The position numbers and the translations under genes were made by a program. From positions 5,782,001-5,846,000 of the forward strand of contig JAVHKY010000023.1 of assembly GCA_035079385.1 (NCBI GenBank): a stretch of 64,000 nt of DNA. The letters are read 5' to 3'. Positions 33,516 through 46,900 of this stretch are shown here, piece after piece. This DNA comes from Aspidiotus rigidus. Lineage: Eukaryota; Arthropoda; Insecta; Hemiptera; Diaspididae. The notes beneath the pieces were generated by a model. That model made no database searches, was not told where the DNA came from, and saw only the letters and a program-made list of their open reading frames with translations. Numbering within the stretch: position 1 is the first letter of the stretch; the number at the start of each line of letters is the position of its first letter.

Positions 33516-34470
33516 TGAAAATCGAAAAAAAGTACCTACACTTTTTGGTCTCGAATCTGTGCGACTGTAGATCGAAAAGTCGTGAAGATAGGTCGTTTTT
33601 GTTGAAATGGGATTTGCCGGCGCAATGTGGAAACAAAAACTAGCTGTCAGTAATTAGGTACTAATGAGTCTCAGGACTCAGCATTGGTTCATGGTTTCTA
33701 TTAAGATCGAAGTTTTTACAATTTCGATGGCTTCGATGTTGAAAGTAAAAACAATTTCTTGCAATATTATTTACATAATTTCGAAGAGAAAAATATTCAA
33801 TCCAAAATCTATGAAGCTTATCTGTGGGAAGTACTAAGATGTTATTCGACGAGAGTACCAAAAATATACCCGCTCCTTCTCTAGCCTCGCGGTTTTGTAC
33901 CGTAATTTATAGTAGAAGTCTCCTAAGATGATATGACGAAGAAGTGTATAATATCGCGAATTTAATTTTCTCATTCTTCATTATCAAAACAAGATTTTGA
34001 TTCCGTGAGAAGCATCGAAAGAATTCAGCAGGATTTCCAAGGGTCACAGATAATTTTTTGCATTTCTACGTCTTCGTTCGAGTTTGTCCATTTATCATAC
34101 AATTTTACCAGACTTTCGGCTATTCAGACTCTCATTCGGGTTTCGTATTTTCCTTAAAATATTGACGTCGATTGTAACCTTTGCAAAAATGAAAAGGTCT
34201 GCTCGAGTGAAAAACGTATATTGGAATGCAAATCATTACGTAATCCGGAGAAAAATGATCATAATAATAGAAAGATTAGGCAGCGAAGATGTGGCTAACT
34301 GCCCTTGACCTTAAGTTTATCAATTGCCAGTGCAACGCTAAAGTTTCATCCGCATAAATTCGAATCAACGAGGAGGAACCGGTTTTCAAGATTTTACTTT
34401 TGCGGTAAAATTCACGCGGTACATGCTCCAGCCCTTTACCCCTTTTTAGTATGGAACCGTATTTTCTTTC
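33516..34470. other. stretch without recognised gene
   Basis: No recognisable coding sequence. It lies directly upstream of the Gly/Tyr-rich protein gene, so promoter and enhancer sequence may lie here. Confidence 0.35.
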
Positions 34471-34475
34471 TACCT

Positions 34476-34483
34476 TATATAAT
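34476..34483 (+). promoter_or_regulatory. possible TATA box of the Gly/Tyr-rich gene
   Basis: TATATAAT lies 155 bp before the ATG at 34638, a reasonable distance for a short 5' UTR. No other core promoter element was identified. Confidence 0.35.
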
Positions 34484-34637
34484 AGTATTAACGTGTCGTT
34501 CTCGTCATTTGACAGAATATCGTCGCCTTCGTGATTGATTTGCGAGAAATTTTACGTATTTTTTAGTGATTCCGTTCGTTGACTGTTTATTACGCGTAAT
34601 TTTTCTTTCTCCCTCTTTCTTTTCTATAAAACTAACA

Positions 34638-37286
34638 ATGAAAGTAGAGTCTATTCTTACTGTCTCTTCTGTAGTACTGGTGAGCATTTGTGTAGCCCAG
34701 CCAGTGGCGCGAAATATAGAAGTTGATCCCAGTTCAAATGTAGCTGGTAAGTGTAATCTTTTGGAAAATACTTTGGGCTATAATTATTATCGTTCATTAA
34801 TCTTTTTAGTCGAATCACTTCGGGGAATGAAGTGTACATGATTTAATTATTTTAATCGAGTTCGAGTTGCACGAAGAATCACTCGAGTGTGGTCGTATGA
34901 AAGCTCATTTAATTCGCTTGATATTACTCTTTGTATTGACAACTGAAAAAAAATTCGCACATACTAACAATCGTCCTCAGGGAATGAAAAAATTAATTTT
35001 CATGGAATTCTTGATATCGAATGAATTACCTTTGGACTTTTTTCTCTGAAAAACTGATATGTATTTAGCTTCTCGTATTCCCCCTCCCCTAGGAACTCAA
35101 ATTTGGGAAATTTGTTAGGATGTTGATTTATTTATGATAATTATGGTAAAAATACGTTCTAAAGAATATCAAAAAACGAAACTATTATAAAAGACACATT
35201 GCAATTTTTTGAAAAATTTTATCGGATAGTCAAATTTCAAATTTATGAAAAAATGAAGGAATTAATTTTTTTATTCACTTTTCTCTTTTCTCTTTTTTGG
35301 ATTCTTGCCTCGGCAAGCCCAAGCCCCTATGCATCCGCGAAAAAGAACGTTTCTTACCGAAAGGCTGTTTCTGACATCATTCTGAAAATTTGCATTCTCA
35401 GTTACATTCAAGATTTTACGTTCGCAAAGCATTTTTTGAATTTCTCTGCAGTCCCGGCGGGGTTTAATTTTTGTACACCAATTTTCAAATTTTCATAAAA
35501 CCTTTGAGACAAGTTTCTTTTTCTCTTCTTGATACCTTAGCAATGGACCTTCTGCACGTATTTTTTAGCCGTGAAGATACTGTTATTGTACTTTTTGATT
35601 ATAACTCACAATTTATTTCCTTAGTGTCTGGCTGAGAAACCCTCTCTTATGATTATTTGTGGGATACTTTTGAATTTCGGATTTTGACGGACAAGAAGGA
35701 CCAAACTTCTCAAATCCTGTTTTGAGTACAATGAAAAGACTCAGATCAAAATCTCTATTTCTTGAGCAATATATTTCAGCCGAGAATAAAAGCTCCAGAT
35801 CTTTGTTGTTTAAGTTATTAAAAAAAAAAAAATAGAAAGATAAATTTCTGTTATCCGTATTTTACAAAAAAAAATATAAAAAAATAAAAAACAAGAGACC
35901 CGGATACTGAGGCGCATGGCGACTCAGTCTGTTTTTTGAAAAGTCAGTCGATTGATTGGTTTGGTCTTTTGAGTAGAAATAAAGAAGCGTGTAGAGACCA
36001 AGAACTCGAAAAAAATAGAATTCATTTCCTGTTTTTCCTTCACTATTTTATACCCGAGGCACGAATGTTCCAACAGTGGTTAGACATTGTGGCGTTGAAT
36101 GGATTTGTAATAGTCTGCATGTGACTAAATGCAAAAGTAATAGGATGTGGACTGGTGGAAGTTCAGTGTGTTAGTAATGGATTCTTAGTCGTTGTAGCTA
36201 CAGAGGAGGCGTAAGAGGGTACAGAAAGCTAGTGTAATAAATGTATTGTTTTTCTGAGATTTAGGAGGTATGGACAGAGGAAAAAATTGGATGTTTATAT
36301 TGAGGTTGAGGGAACCTAAAATTGTACACCTCGGTGATATGATTAAATAACGATCGTAAAGTGTTGAGTCTTAGGCCGGAGAAGGGAGGGATCAGTGATT
36401 GAGGAGGGGAGCAGGCCTTGCTTGGCTGCCATGTTCATCGTGTCGTGTCCCAGGAGGCCGATATGACCAGAAATTCAGAGGAAGGTAGTCAAATACAGAA
36501 AAGATGTTGAGGTGTGTAGGAAAACAAGAATGCCTGAACAATAGGATTGGAAAAGTAGTGGTCTTGAGGAATGAGTGTAGAAGAGGAATTCATGGGAAGA
36601 GGGAGAAGAGACAGTTGAACAAGGCATGAATAAATGGCAGATAGTTCAGCAGAATGTAATATGGAGGCCGAAAGAAGACGTAGACAGCTGTGGAACCCGA
36701 TCTGGATCTATCTGTAAGGCACAAGTTGAAGTTAACCAGATCGAGGCGAGTGCGAGTATTATGAAATTAATAAGGTTGAAACACTCGTCTCTGGTACCTT
36801 TAAGCCTATTGTAATTCTCATTCGTTCAAGAATGAACAACTAGAATCATTATCGGACAGTAGTCCTTCTTGCCTTCTCTATAACTTTTATATTCAATTTT
36901 CAGATTCATATGGACTACGATCGAAAAGGACCCCGTTTGGACTAGGCCTTGTCAAATTAGGCGCCGTAGGAGTTGGTCTAGGAACAGTCGGGGCGATCGG
37001 AGCCGCCAAAGCTTTCCACCATTTCGGAGGCTATAAGCATGGCGGTTATTATGGAGGCGATTACTACGGAGGTGGATACGGATACGGGCCGTACAAGAAA
37101 CCCTATCACGACTACGGCTATGTGGAAGCATACCCAATCTACGGTGGACATCACGGTGGATATGGAGGTGGATTTGGCGACGGCTACGGACACGGTTACG
37201 GACATGGTTATCCCGGTGGCTACGGTGGCGGATCAGTAGCTTCGGCTTCCGCCTATGCGTCATCGTCCAGTGGAGGCGGTTGGTAA
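34638..37286 (+). CDS. secreted Gly/Tyr-rich protein, two exons
   Basis: Exons: 34638-34746 and 36904-37286, 163 residues. Exon 1 ends at a GTAAGT donor in phase 1 and exon 2 follows a TTTTCAG acceptor; the frame is kept. Residues 1-20 form a signal peptide (M-K-V-E-S-I-L-T-V-S-S-V-V-L-V). A dibasic R-S-K-R at 42-45 could be a furin-type processing site. Next comes a Gly/Ala/Val hydrophobic segment (F-G-L-G-L-V-K-L-G-A-V-G-V-G-L-G), then Gly/Tyr/His repeats (G-H-G-Y-G-H-G-Y), and the end is G-S-V-A-S-A-S-A-Y-A-S-S-S-S-G-G-G-W. Composition suggests a cuticular, silk-like or other extracellular structural protein. I do not recognise a named family. The 2157-bp intron contains transposon debris. 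Confidence 0.8.
35290..35935 (+). mobile_element. possible MITE copy in the intron of the Gly/Tyr-rich gene
   Basis: The left part (TCTTGCCTCGGCAAGCCC, then CCCTATGCATCCGCG) resembles the left end of the element at 49760. The right part (ACAAGAGACCCGGATACTGA, then GGCGCATGGCGACTCAG) is the inverse of that element's subterminal block. Terminal sequence at the right end is missing. Confidence 0.45.
36370..36720 (-). mobile_element. LINE fragment (RNase H) in the intron of the Gly/Tyr-rich gene
   Basis: The minus-strand sequence parallels 7440-7620 of LINE copy 1: a GCCTTGCTTGGCTGCC stretch corresponds to A-A-K-Q-A, followed by remnants of the W-I-P-G-H region and N-P-I-V-Q-A-F-L. Heavily decayed. 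Confidence 0.6.
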
Positions 37287-37701
37287 AGTGTTGTAATCTA
37301 GCGTATTCGTTGAAGAATTCGAACGAGTTTTTACATGTTGGAAGTATTGCTTTTATATTGAAAGCGTGAAAAAATTTTTTCTTTGGTAAATATCTCGTTT
37401 TTTGAGAAAATTACCGATTTATGACGTACAGTTTCGACGAAAAGAAAATATTCGGTGGATTGTATCACAACATGTCTATGTTAATATTTTGAATGCTGAT
37501 GATATAAATTTAATTTATTAACGAGTGTTTCTTTTTTTGTTCTTTCTACGACAAATTGCACGTGATGTGAATCTCAGGTGTACGAAACGGTAACTCCACG
37601 ACTTAGAGTCTTTGTCGGTGAAATTTTTCCGTGCCAAGTTTAATTTTTCGTCATTTTTCCAACGTAAATCAAAGAATTCAAACAGACTTCACGGAAGTAA
37701 A

Positions 37702-37707
37702 AATAAA
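37702..37707 (+). terminator. possible poly(A) signal
   Basis: AATAAA about 415 bp after the stop codon of the Gly/Tyr-rich gene. No closer canonical signal was noticed. Confidence 0.3.
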
Positions 37708-38189
37708 GCAGAATGTGAATTGTTTCGATAGTTAGCGTATTAGTAAAACGAATCTGAGGACAGAAATTGCTCATGATGTGAAAAAAAAAATGGTGTTTGA
37801 ATCAACGTCGATTAAATACCCACATCACTAAAACGAATCTACGCCCTAGGGTCTCAAGATAAATTGCAAAAAATATCACATTCAAATGTAAAAGAAAAAA
37901 GTCGTACAGTCTCATTTTCCCTGCAATTCTCCTTCTCCATCCCCTAAAACTAAAGAAAGAAAACAAAGTTTGTACTCAAAAAGTTCAAACAGCTCCGAAA
38001 GCTTGTATCCCCCTTTCTGAAATGCTCGTGTCGATTCACATGTGAATTCCTATATCGTATTTACGTCACTAATTCAAGAAATCAATCGATTGGACAGAAT
38101 TCAATCAACCTGTTGAAAAAAAAAATCAACTCAGGAAATTGGAAGTGTAAGAGAGAAAAGATTTAAGAAGGAAATGCTGGTTCTCTCTT

Positions 38190-38960
38190 CGAGTTGTCAT
38201 GCGCTTCATTATCCGGGGCCTCCTGTTTTTTCTTCTCATTGACCCTGAGATAAGAGAAATTCATCTTTCTATTTTTTTCAAAAGATCTGGAGCTTTTTTT
38301 ACTACCGAGATTTAGAGCTCGAGAGATTTAGATTTTTTATGTCAAGCTCTCCGCATCTTCGTGTTCCACTCGGACCTGGAACCTGAGAAATTTAGTTCCT
38401 TTTTTCCTGTCAACATCCAAATGACAGAAGTATCCCCACAAATAGTCGTAATATAAGGCAGTCTTCTCAGACAAAATAATGATAGACATCTGAAGAAGTT
38501 GAGATATACGAGTATTAGATGGCAACGGTCTTCACGACCATAAAATACATGTGGTAGGTACTTGACCATTATAGAATTTCAAAAAGAAGAGAAGAAGAAA
38601 CTTTTTCCGTACGAAAATTTGCAGAATGCTGTGCAGAAATGAAACTCGCCAGGATTGTACAGAAATTCAAGAAATGCGATTCAAAAATAAAATTTTAGGT
38701 AACAAATGATATGTATCTTGAGTCGTGAAGTCAGAACGTACTTTTCTGAAGATTGATAGGCAAAAAGGAATCAAATATCTCCAATTTCAGATTTAAAAGG
38801 AACGAGAAGATGTGGATCTTTTGGTTTCCAGATCATTTGATTTGGTTATCAAAAAAAATTAAAAGCTATATTTGTGTTGTCTTACAGTCCAGGAAAAAAA
38901 ACCAAGAGATCCGGATTCTGAGGTGCATAAGGACTGGGGTCTCAGTTTTGTTTTTCTATT
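38190..38960. repeat. inverted pair of GGATAC/CCGGAT-type blocks
   Basis: ATGCGCTTCATTATCCGGGG at about 38200 and its approximate complement (AAGAGATCCGGATTCTGAGG, then TGCATAAGG) at about 38905 face each other. The blocks are related to subterminal sequence of the elements at 35290 and 49760, so this may be a third, decayed copy. Confidence 0.45.
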
Positions 38961-39478
38961 TTTTTTTCTACCTTTTTTCTTTTAGGTAAAAAAAAAAAAA
39001 AATCTCAGAAAAATTCCTCTCGTAGCTATCTGTGATTTGATTATTAAAAAATAATTATAGCTAATCATTTGCCGCATAATGCAAAAATATTAAAATAATG
39101 AAAAAACTAATTAAGTATTATAATTATGCGAACAAGAAGGTTGGTTTTGGGGACAATCATCAGGTAAGAATATGTAATATGTAACTAATGTGAAGTGATG
39201 AAGGGAATATGACGAATAAAAAAAAAAAAAAAAAAGAGCAAAAAACAAATGGAGTTTAATTTTTTTTTAATAAGTAAAATTCATCATAGATGATTCTTTT
39301 TGTCTTTTTTTGCATCTCATTCTAGGCAATATAGTCATAAGTTGAAGAAAGTTAAGTGAATGTATTGAGCAAAATAAAACAACCTGTGTAATTTCAAGCC
39401 TGTCTGCGGAAATCTGAACTTATTTTATAATACTAGTCCAGTAATAACTAATATTAAGAAATGTGGTTCAAATAAATA

Positions 39479-41094
39479 GGGAACAGCTGACATTTGGCAT
39501 GTATTTTATGTCATTTATCACCTTATACAACATACTAAAAGTCACACTCGATATGACGTGCCCATTGTACCCAAGGGGGAAAAAAAAGTGGTTGAGATTG
39601 GGTTTTGTGATTTTCAGAATCCGTGCGATACTCCATTTTTGAATAAATAATGAAGGATGAAAGTTGAATAGTTGCCAAAGTAATGCATAATAATAATATG
39701 CTGGTCACTTGCAATGTAAGTCGACGCAAGCGTCACCTGCTCTCAATGAAGATATAGATATTGACATTGCTGGCCACCAAAATTAGTGATTTTTCCCTTT
39801 CTAAAAATAATTGAGAAATCATTGATGGCCACCAAACTTGAGATTCTTTTCTTTTTGATTTCTAAATCATTGTTATTAGTTAGTTCTTTCTCTGAAATTC
39901 ATTTCATTTACTGTGAGTCAATTATGGTATCAATACAGATGTATATCCTTTGCGACAGCTCATTTTAAGATCTGAGGTAAAGGTTTTTTTTTTTTTTTTT
40001 TTTTTTTATTACATCCAACCAGAGAAAAATTATACAAAAACAAAAAAAAAAATAAAAATAAAAACAAAACAAAATAAAATAAAACAAACAAAAAAACAGA
40101 AAAAAAGAGGGGGAAAAAATTACACACATGCATAAATGTATTGAAAAAAAAAAAAAAAAAAAAAAAAGTGAAAACAATAGTACTCCAACATAGCAATCCG
40201 TTGTAAGGACTGGAGCCAAGTTTGATTTCTTGTATGAAAAGAGTATGATTTAATCGCTCTTTGTAAATCATGAGAGAAAAAGAAAAAAAAAAAAAAGGAG
40301 GGTTTTGGAAATAGGATGGCTACTGAGCCTTACCTCGAAGGAAAAACGGAAAAAATGAATTGAATTTAAATGTTGATGGAAATAAATTTGAAAATGTGTG
40401 AGAAAATTGAAGGGTTTTCTGATGATAGGAGGTCGGTGGCTCTGAGTGGGGTAGTGAATTGTAGATTGATGGGGGTTGTGTGGTATTATAGCAGCTAGTG
40501 AGGAAAGAAATGTTGAAAAATGGAGAACACTCGAGAATGTAGCGTCTACTGTGTCCGCTCATTGAACTTGTCAAAAAAATTACACGCATCCAATGGAAAT
40601 CAAAAAAGTAAAACAAAATGAGTAGTCAGTAGTCAAAAGAAGCTCAATCAATTAAAAAAAAAAAAAAAACTTGACAAAGGCAGGATGATTTTCTAATGTT
40701 TGCCTACTACCGGTACTTGGAATTGAAACATCATACATTAAAACAGGTACACAAAATTTTTCAATGGCGCTCGCATTGACTTGCATCTAGGGTGACAAGC
40801 ATAATATTATGCGCTACTTCTACAACTACTCAACTTTCATCTTTCATTTATTCAAAAATAGAGCATTGCACGGAAATTTTTAATAGGATATTATTTATGT
40901 GTTTTTTGGTGCTCTACAATTTTTGTCTCTTGATTTTTTTTGAAAAAACCAATATTCATTTTAAAAATCACAAAAAACCAATCTGGAGCACACATTTATG
41001 CCCCGTGGGAACAATGCGCCCATCATATCAAGTGTGACTCTTAGTTTGTTGTATAACGCACGTATATACGGATATGCCAAATTTCTGCTGTCCC
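39479..41094. mobile_element. long-inverted-repeat element, 1.6 kb
   Basis: The arms at about 39479-39760 and 40735-41094 are inverted copies. The outer ends read GGGA-CAGC-GA-ATTTGGCAT, with TATACAACA-ACTAA-AGTCACAC further in, then TTTTTGAATAAATGAA-GATG and AAAGTTGA. The right arm has an extra ~60 bp. The spacer holds an A/T-rich tract and the poly(A)-ended segment shared with 6554-6762. No coding capacity, so non-autonomous. Confidence 0.72.
40100..40296 (+). repeat. poly(A)-ended segment shared with LINE copy 1's 3' end
   Basis: ACATGCATAAATGTATTG, then CATAGCAATCCGTTGTAAGG, TTTGATTTCTTGTAT, GATTTAATCGCTCTTTG and a terminal A-run. It matches the minus strand of 6554-6762. It is preceded by a long A-rich tract and a T-run (39985-40130). 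Confidence 0.75.
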
Positions 41095-43969
41095 TCATTA
41101 ATTCTGTAATTCCAAAATTTTTTAATCTTATATAACTGGTCTATATATGCTGATCAGCTGAACAACAGCTTCAATTCAAGATTGTGACTCATAACCTTGT
41201 CTCTACATGCTGGTTGTTTCTGTTATCCTTAAGGTTTTTCCAGTATTCCATACTGCCTAATTATTCTCATACCGGTACGTGTTATCAATTTTTTCACGAG
41301 CCAGAACAAAAACATTCTTGTAATGTTTATCGCATTTCTTCCTTACAATGTTTTTGCTTTCGTTTCATTTTCATTTTCGCAGACTGAAATGACTGACTTT
41401 GCTGTTCTACCAAGTTTGGGATCCGCAAACGTACTGAAATTCGATTAAATTATAATTACAAAATTGATGAGTTAAAATATATTAAACACAACTACACAAT
41501 GCGATACAAAAGAGAGGAAAAAAATCATAAAAATATATACAAGTCATACAAAACAATAATAAAAATAAACCATACAAAAAAAAATTAAAGTAATTAACAG
41601 AACCATCTCTATAAGAACAAAACAATACAAAGTTGATCTATGTTTAAAATAAATATACCGGTACGCATAATATAATTGAAATATAACAATTTATTATTCA
41701 GTTTTATATTGTCCATATCTTTTAGTGTACAATGTACCCTTGAGAAGATAGGTAGATTCTTTGTAAAACATTATCTATTAGAAATATTATTATGTTGTAA
41801 AATATTTTTTTATGAATGATTATGTAGTTTTAAGCGTGATTAATTTGAAAGGTCAAAAATAATTTTTTAATGAACAACAATTCAAGAAGAAATATTTTTC
41901 ATTTCATTTCATAAACAAAAAAAAAGAGAACTAAGAAACAAAGAAAAAATGATAGACTCTTATCAATTCTTGTAATTGTACTTGTCTGTATTAGGAATAT
42001 TTTAAATTTCATAATAAAGTTGACTAGCATAGATATATTATAACAACTGGGAAGATTATCAAAACATCTTTAGTCCCAAACTAAACAAAATACTTCATAT
42101 CACCGGGAAATATTTGAAAATGGAAGACATTTTCAAAATAGGATAATTTTTTCGATCATTTTTATTATTACTTAAGATCTAGCATGAAAATAAAATCGAT
42201 GGCAAATGACTAAAACCTCAAAAATAAAGATGGACACGTTTGACAACAAAAGTAATTATTTAGTTTGAAATTTATTATCCGACTACTAGGGTAAATACAT
42301 AATGGTATGTAAGTATATTTCACTAATGTAAAACAAAACAAGAAAAGAAGAAGAAGAAGAAGAAAACATTAAATACAATTTTACATCACAGGAGTGCAAT
42401 CTATAAATTAAAATTATGGTAAAAACAAATTACGCTTTTATTAATTCTTTATGACAAATTGAATAAAAAAATTAAGTTACCTATCTAGTTAATTGTTTAA
42501 CAAATAGAATTATGGAGAATTTTATTTTAATACATAGTATTATGTCCTTGATATTTTGTTTCTATAAAAAGAGTCTCTAGGCTGGGAGAAAAAATCGCAA
42601 TTAAAAGAAAACAGAACAGATAAAAAGAACACTTACAGAATATGCGTTAGGTACTGTATACAAAAATTGAGAAAAGAGGGAAGAAAAATACAATTTATAA
42701 TTTATAGTATAAAAATTAAAATGAGGTAAAAGTAAGAAAAAAAAAAAATAAATGAATAAATAAAAAAAAAAAATGATATTAAAACCTCTGCCCGAGCAAA
42801 TTTCCACTGCACCTAAAATGCTCGTTAAAAAAGAAAAAAAAGAACCATTGTAAATTTTAATAAAAATTTCGATTTATTGTATATTTGCGGGTAAAATTTT
42901 TGAAGTCAATATAAAATATGACTTACTGATTGATGAATCTGGTCAAGAAAGCAATGGTGAAGTAAAAGTAAATCCAAAATTTAAATTATTTAGTAAAAAA
43001 TTTCAAGGCAATCACTTTTGTTCCTCATTATTTTTTTTGATAAATAAGGTTAATTTATATAATTATAATTCATGTTTTTATGCAAAAGAATATATTATCA
43101 TTATTTTCTTGACTTACATTTTTGCGCTCCAACAGTGCGTTTTATCCGCAAATTGTATATAAAATAAAAAATACCAGAGTTTGCAGATTCAATCCACGTA
43201 TCACTAGGTTCACTGTTTATCATTATTAGGTACTTAATAATGGGAGAAGTGAAATAACAAACGTATTGTAAAAATTAACAAATGATATTAAGGGTAACTA
43301 AAAATGTAAAATTTTGTACTATATTATATAATAGCATTTAGTGATGTCCTCGTTCAATTCTCATTTGATACTACTCTAAAAGTGCCGCACGCGACTGAGA
43401 TAATTTTCTTGGACTCGGTACATAAAATCTGTAAAACCACGAATAAAATAACTGGAAAAGAATTTCAGTCACCACCTTTAGTTTCATAATGGTCCTCTAC
43501 CAAAGCGCGTCATATTTGGTGTGCACTGAAAGTTTTTGCGGATTCAGTATTTTTCTCTCTCTTGAATTTTTAAAAAATCATAGGAATTTTGTCGGACGAA
43601 AGAGAATTTTGTAAATTTTTGTCAATATACTAGAGTTAGAAGTTGTTTAATCAACATTGTAAGGAAACTCTCTACTAGGAAACTATATTCCTATCCATTG
43701 AAGAGATCTCGGGATTCAGGAGGATCAACTTATTGAATCCAAAACATATTCGAAACTATATTATTCACACAAAATGTATTACCAAGAGAGACGGAGAGTG
43801 GTCACACGGAACTTATCAATTTGTGGAACAAACGAAGACAGTACTAGATAAGGACATTTACAAGTACGCAAAGGAGTAAAAAAATGAGAGAAAGTTACCC
43901 GGCCTTTTAACTGAAAAACGCAACGCTTCAATTAAATCGAAACGTTGCCTTAGTAAGACACGTTCCCCT
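41095..43969. other. very AT-rich stretch without recognised gene
   Basis: Downstream of the OATP stop codon on the minus strand. The right part should contain its 3' UTR, but no clear poly(A) signal was picked out. Simple A/T and GAA repeats (near 42345-42365) are the only structure noticed. Confidence 0.4.
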
Positions 43970-46900
43970 TCAATTTTTGCTGTTTTCAAAACTGCTCTTC
44001 TCTGTAATCGGTGTCAGTTCTTCTTCTTGAGCGGGAGGTAACGGCTCCTCAGTTCCAAAATTTATATTATCCGCTCGATACCATACTACCAAGTCCACCA
44101 TAAATGCACAGAACATAATGGAGCTCGTCATTCCTGTCGAATAGATCAATGATTTATTCAATTAAGTATATACGTAAAATACCGAAACCTACATATAGGA
44201 AACTTAAGTACAAAAAGAGGTGACATACCGTGGAAATAGTGACGGAAGGCGGTTCTATCATATAAACTACAAGCGCCTTCTTTGCCGCAAACCATATCCC
44301 AAACAAGACAAGCTGCATCCACTGCGACTCCATATAAGAAGGAACATGGCACATTTCCTGCGAAGAAATCAGCAGAACAATTCGATAGGTATTTTGTGCG
44401 AGGCGTTCGATTCGAAAGATAATTATCACATCGTTTAGTAATATTCACTTATGGCACCCTACACAGTATTCGAATAATTGAAATTTAAAACTAACCGAAT
44501 AAACCAATGGCGAACTGTATTACACCGAGTGCCATGGCTTTATCTCGCGGGTCGACGCATCGTAAGGTCAGCAACATGCTACCCACTTCGGAGGTGGAAT
44601 GAATGAATACGAAAAACGAAAATATCATTATATACCAAATAAAATTATTGCACTCTAAATCGCAATAGCCGATATTTGCCATCATGTTTGATTCATTCAA
44701 GCTAAAATCGGTTGTAGTATTATTCATTCCTTTTAGGCAGGAGCAGTTGGTGTACTGAAAAGAGAAAAGGAAAGTGTCTTGAGTATTTTTCTTAAGGTGG
44801 TCCAATTTTACTTTGGACAATTTAACAGTGGCTATAAAATTATAGGCAGTTGTGATGGTAATTCACCGCTTCATCTCGTAAAGCGATGTATTTTTTGAGA
44901 CTCTCACGAGCCGCCTTATTTCACGACCACCACTCTGCTGTGATAACTCAGATCGACTCAAATCTCTATTCAGTGATACAAATGACTCCATTTCGAAGTC
45001 ATTCTGAGTTATTACGGCAGTGCTGCAGACAAATTTTTCATGATTTACCTTCACCACGCCCTCTGCAGTTGTTACATTCTTACAGCCAGCATAACATGCC
45101 GAATAATGAGTCAAGTTATCCATACCGCATACAGGGCTGAATTTCCGGTCGCAATGACACGATTCTGAGCATTCGGAATAGAAAGATATAGTTCCTCTGA
45201 AACAGGGAAAAAAATTGTATTTTAAGAAGGATATTTTCAACAGCATCAGCACAGGGCAAACTTTAATTTAAAAATGTGTTACTAAAATTTTGTATCGAGT
45301 TTCCCCATATATGATTCAACATTTTCAGACAAAAGTTGTTATGGGGTCGAAAGTAGCTCGTGACATCCTTATTCTTTCTTTCCCTTCCAATTTTACTCTC
45401 ATTGTTATTGCATTTCAACATTTCTCAGCCGAATTTTTTCTCACATCATGATGAATACTTGCCAATCACTCCATTCAATCGAATGAGGGCAGAAGCCATT
45501 TGAGGCTTGTAGGAAATTTTAAAGTTCTGTGCCACGAGGAAAGAGGAAGCGAGAAATTTAAACCATAAACTTGGCGAAATGTAATTGAAATGAGACCTTA
45601 TAGATAGAGGGAGTAGGGTTAAGAGAAATCAGTAGTTCCGGGAGGTGAACTGACGAGATTTTCAAAATTGTGCTGTGATGGTACAAATTTAGTAGCCTCT
45701 ACGATTTCCCTTATGTGTACCTATCCGTGAATTAATACATCTTTTTTTAAAAATACTCCATGGATGAGATTAGGTGTAATAAGGGGAGTGGGTGGCCTAA
45801 GATAAGCTTCATGTGGTAACGTCATGAGATCACCTAGTGGAAGATTTCATTTAAAAGACACTACTACAAATTGTCAATCGAATTCAATTTGAAAAACAAT
45901 TACACTCATTTAATGAGTTAACTCGCGTACAGTGAATGTTCGCAGGAAACATGTTTTTTGATGGTCGTTGGCAACAAGTATCCGCCATTCCAATTCGATC
46001 TAGTTTCGGTTACTTGTTTTTGACTTTGAAACAAGCCTGGCACTTATCGGCGTAAAGAGGGGGGAAATATGAACTTCTGAACTATATCGAAAGGGGCAGT
46101 TGGACAAATGTCGTTCCATGAGCTATAGATGTAAAAAGGGAGGGGGGGGGGAATCGAAAAAATTTCAGTTTCGAGCTCTAAACCCATATTAGGGGGAGGA
46201 CTTGAAAAATTGTTGAGTTCTGCAATTTTGAGCGGTGAATCATTATAGGGACGAGTGGTATTTCAAAAAGTTTTGGTGATGAATTAGTAATCGACTATTG
46301 AATGTAGAAACCAATTTTGACTCTCTTCTGTACAATAAGTTGCCTTCGTCGCAATTCATAATTGCAATTTCAAGTACTTCCCGAAGTGTAAGTTCTCCGC
46401 ACTACTAAATGAACTTTCTCGATGAACCCGTCGATTTTTTCCTCTATGTCTAATTTATTATAATTACATTCGGAATTTCGGGGTGAGGGTAGGCATATCC
46501 AGGATTTTTCCGGATCCCCTGGAGAATTTATTCAGGGAACCTGTTCTAGGGGGGGTCTTTCGAAGAATTTATATCCAACCGAAACAAAAATGGTCCAAGT
46601 CCAACATTATTTGTAAAATGGTTCAAGTTCCCCTCCTACCACATATAGCTCGGGTTGGACTTTGAATAATGTCGACCTCCGAGCTACTTATGATAGAAGA
46701 GGGACTGAGTTCAAAATTATTGTCAAAAATGGTCCATATCCCCCTTCCATGATATTATATAGAATAGATTGACTTGGAAAAAATTTCAACTCTCGAGCCA
46801 TAATTTATATGATACGAGAGGGACTTAGAAAAATTGCGACTTCCGAGCTAATATGATAGGAGGGGGAGTAAGTCTAATGTTATTGGCAAAAAACGACAGC

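Noticed and set aside
36952..37263. Arg/His/Ser-rich and Thr/Val-rich frames overlapping exon 2 of the Gly/Tyr-rich gene
   Set aside because: Shadow frames of a strongly biased Gly/Tyr coding exon; the spliced plus-strand frame with signal peptide explains the sequence.
39960..40271. Phe/Leu-rich minus-strand frames resembling membrane proteins
   Set aside because: Produced by A-runs and A-rich simple sequence around a poly(A)-ended repeat.
44154..44448. Alternative minus-strand frames across OATP exon 5
   Set aside because: They read into introns; the spliced frame with conserved OATP motifs and consistent phases is preferred.
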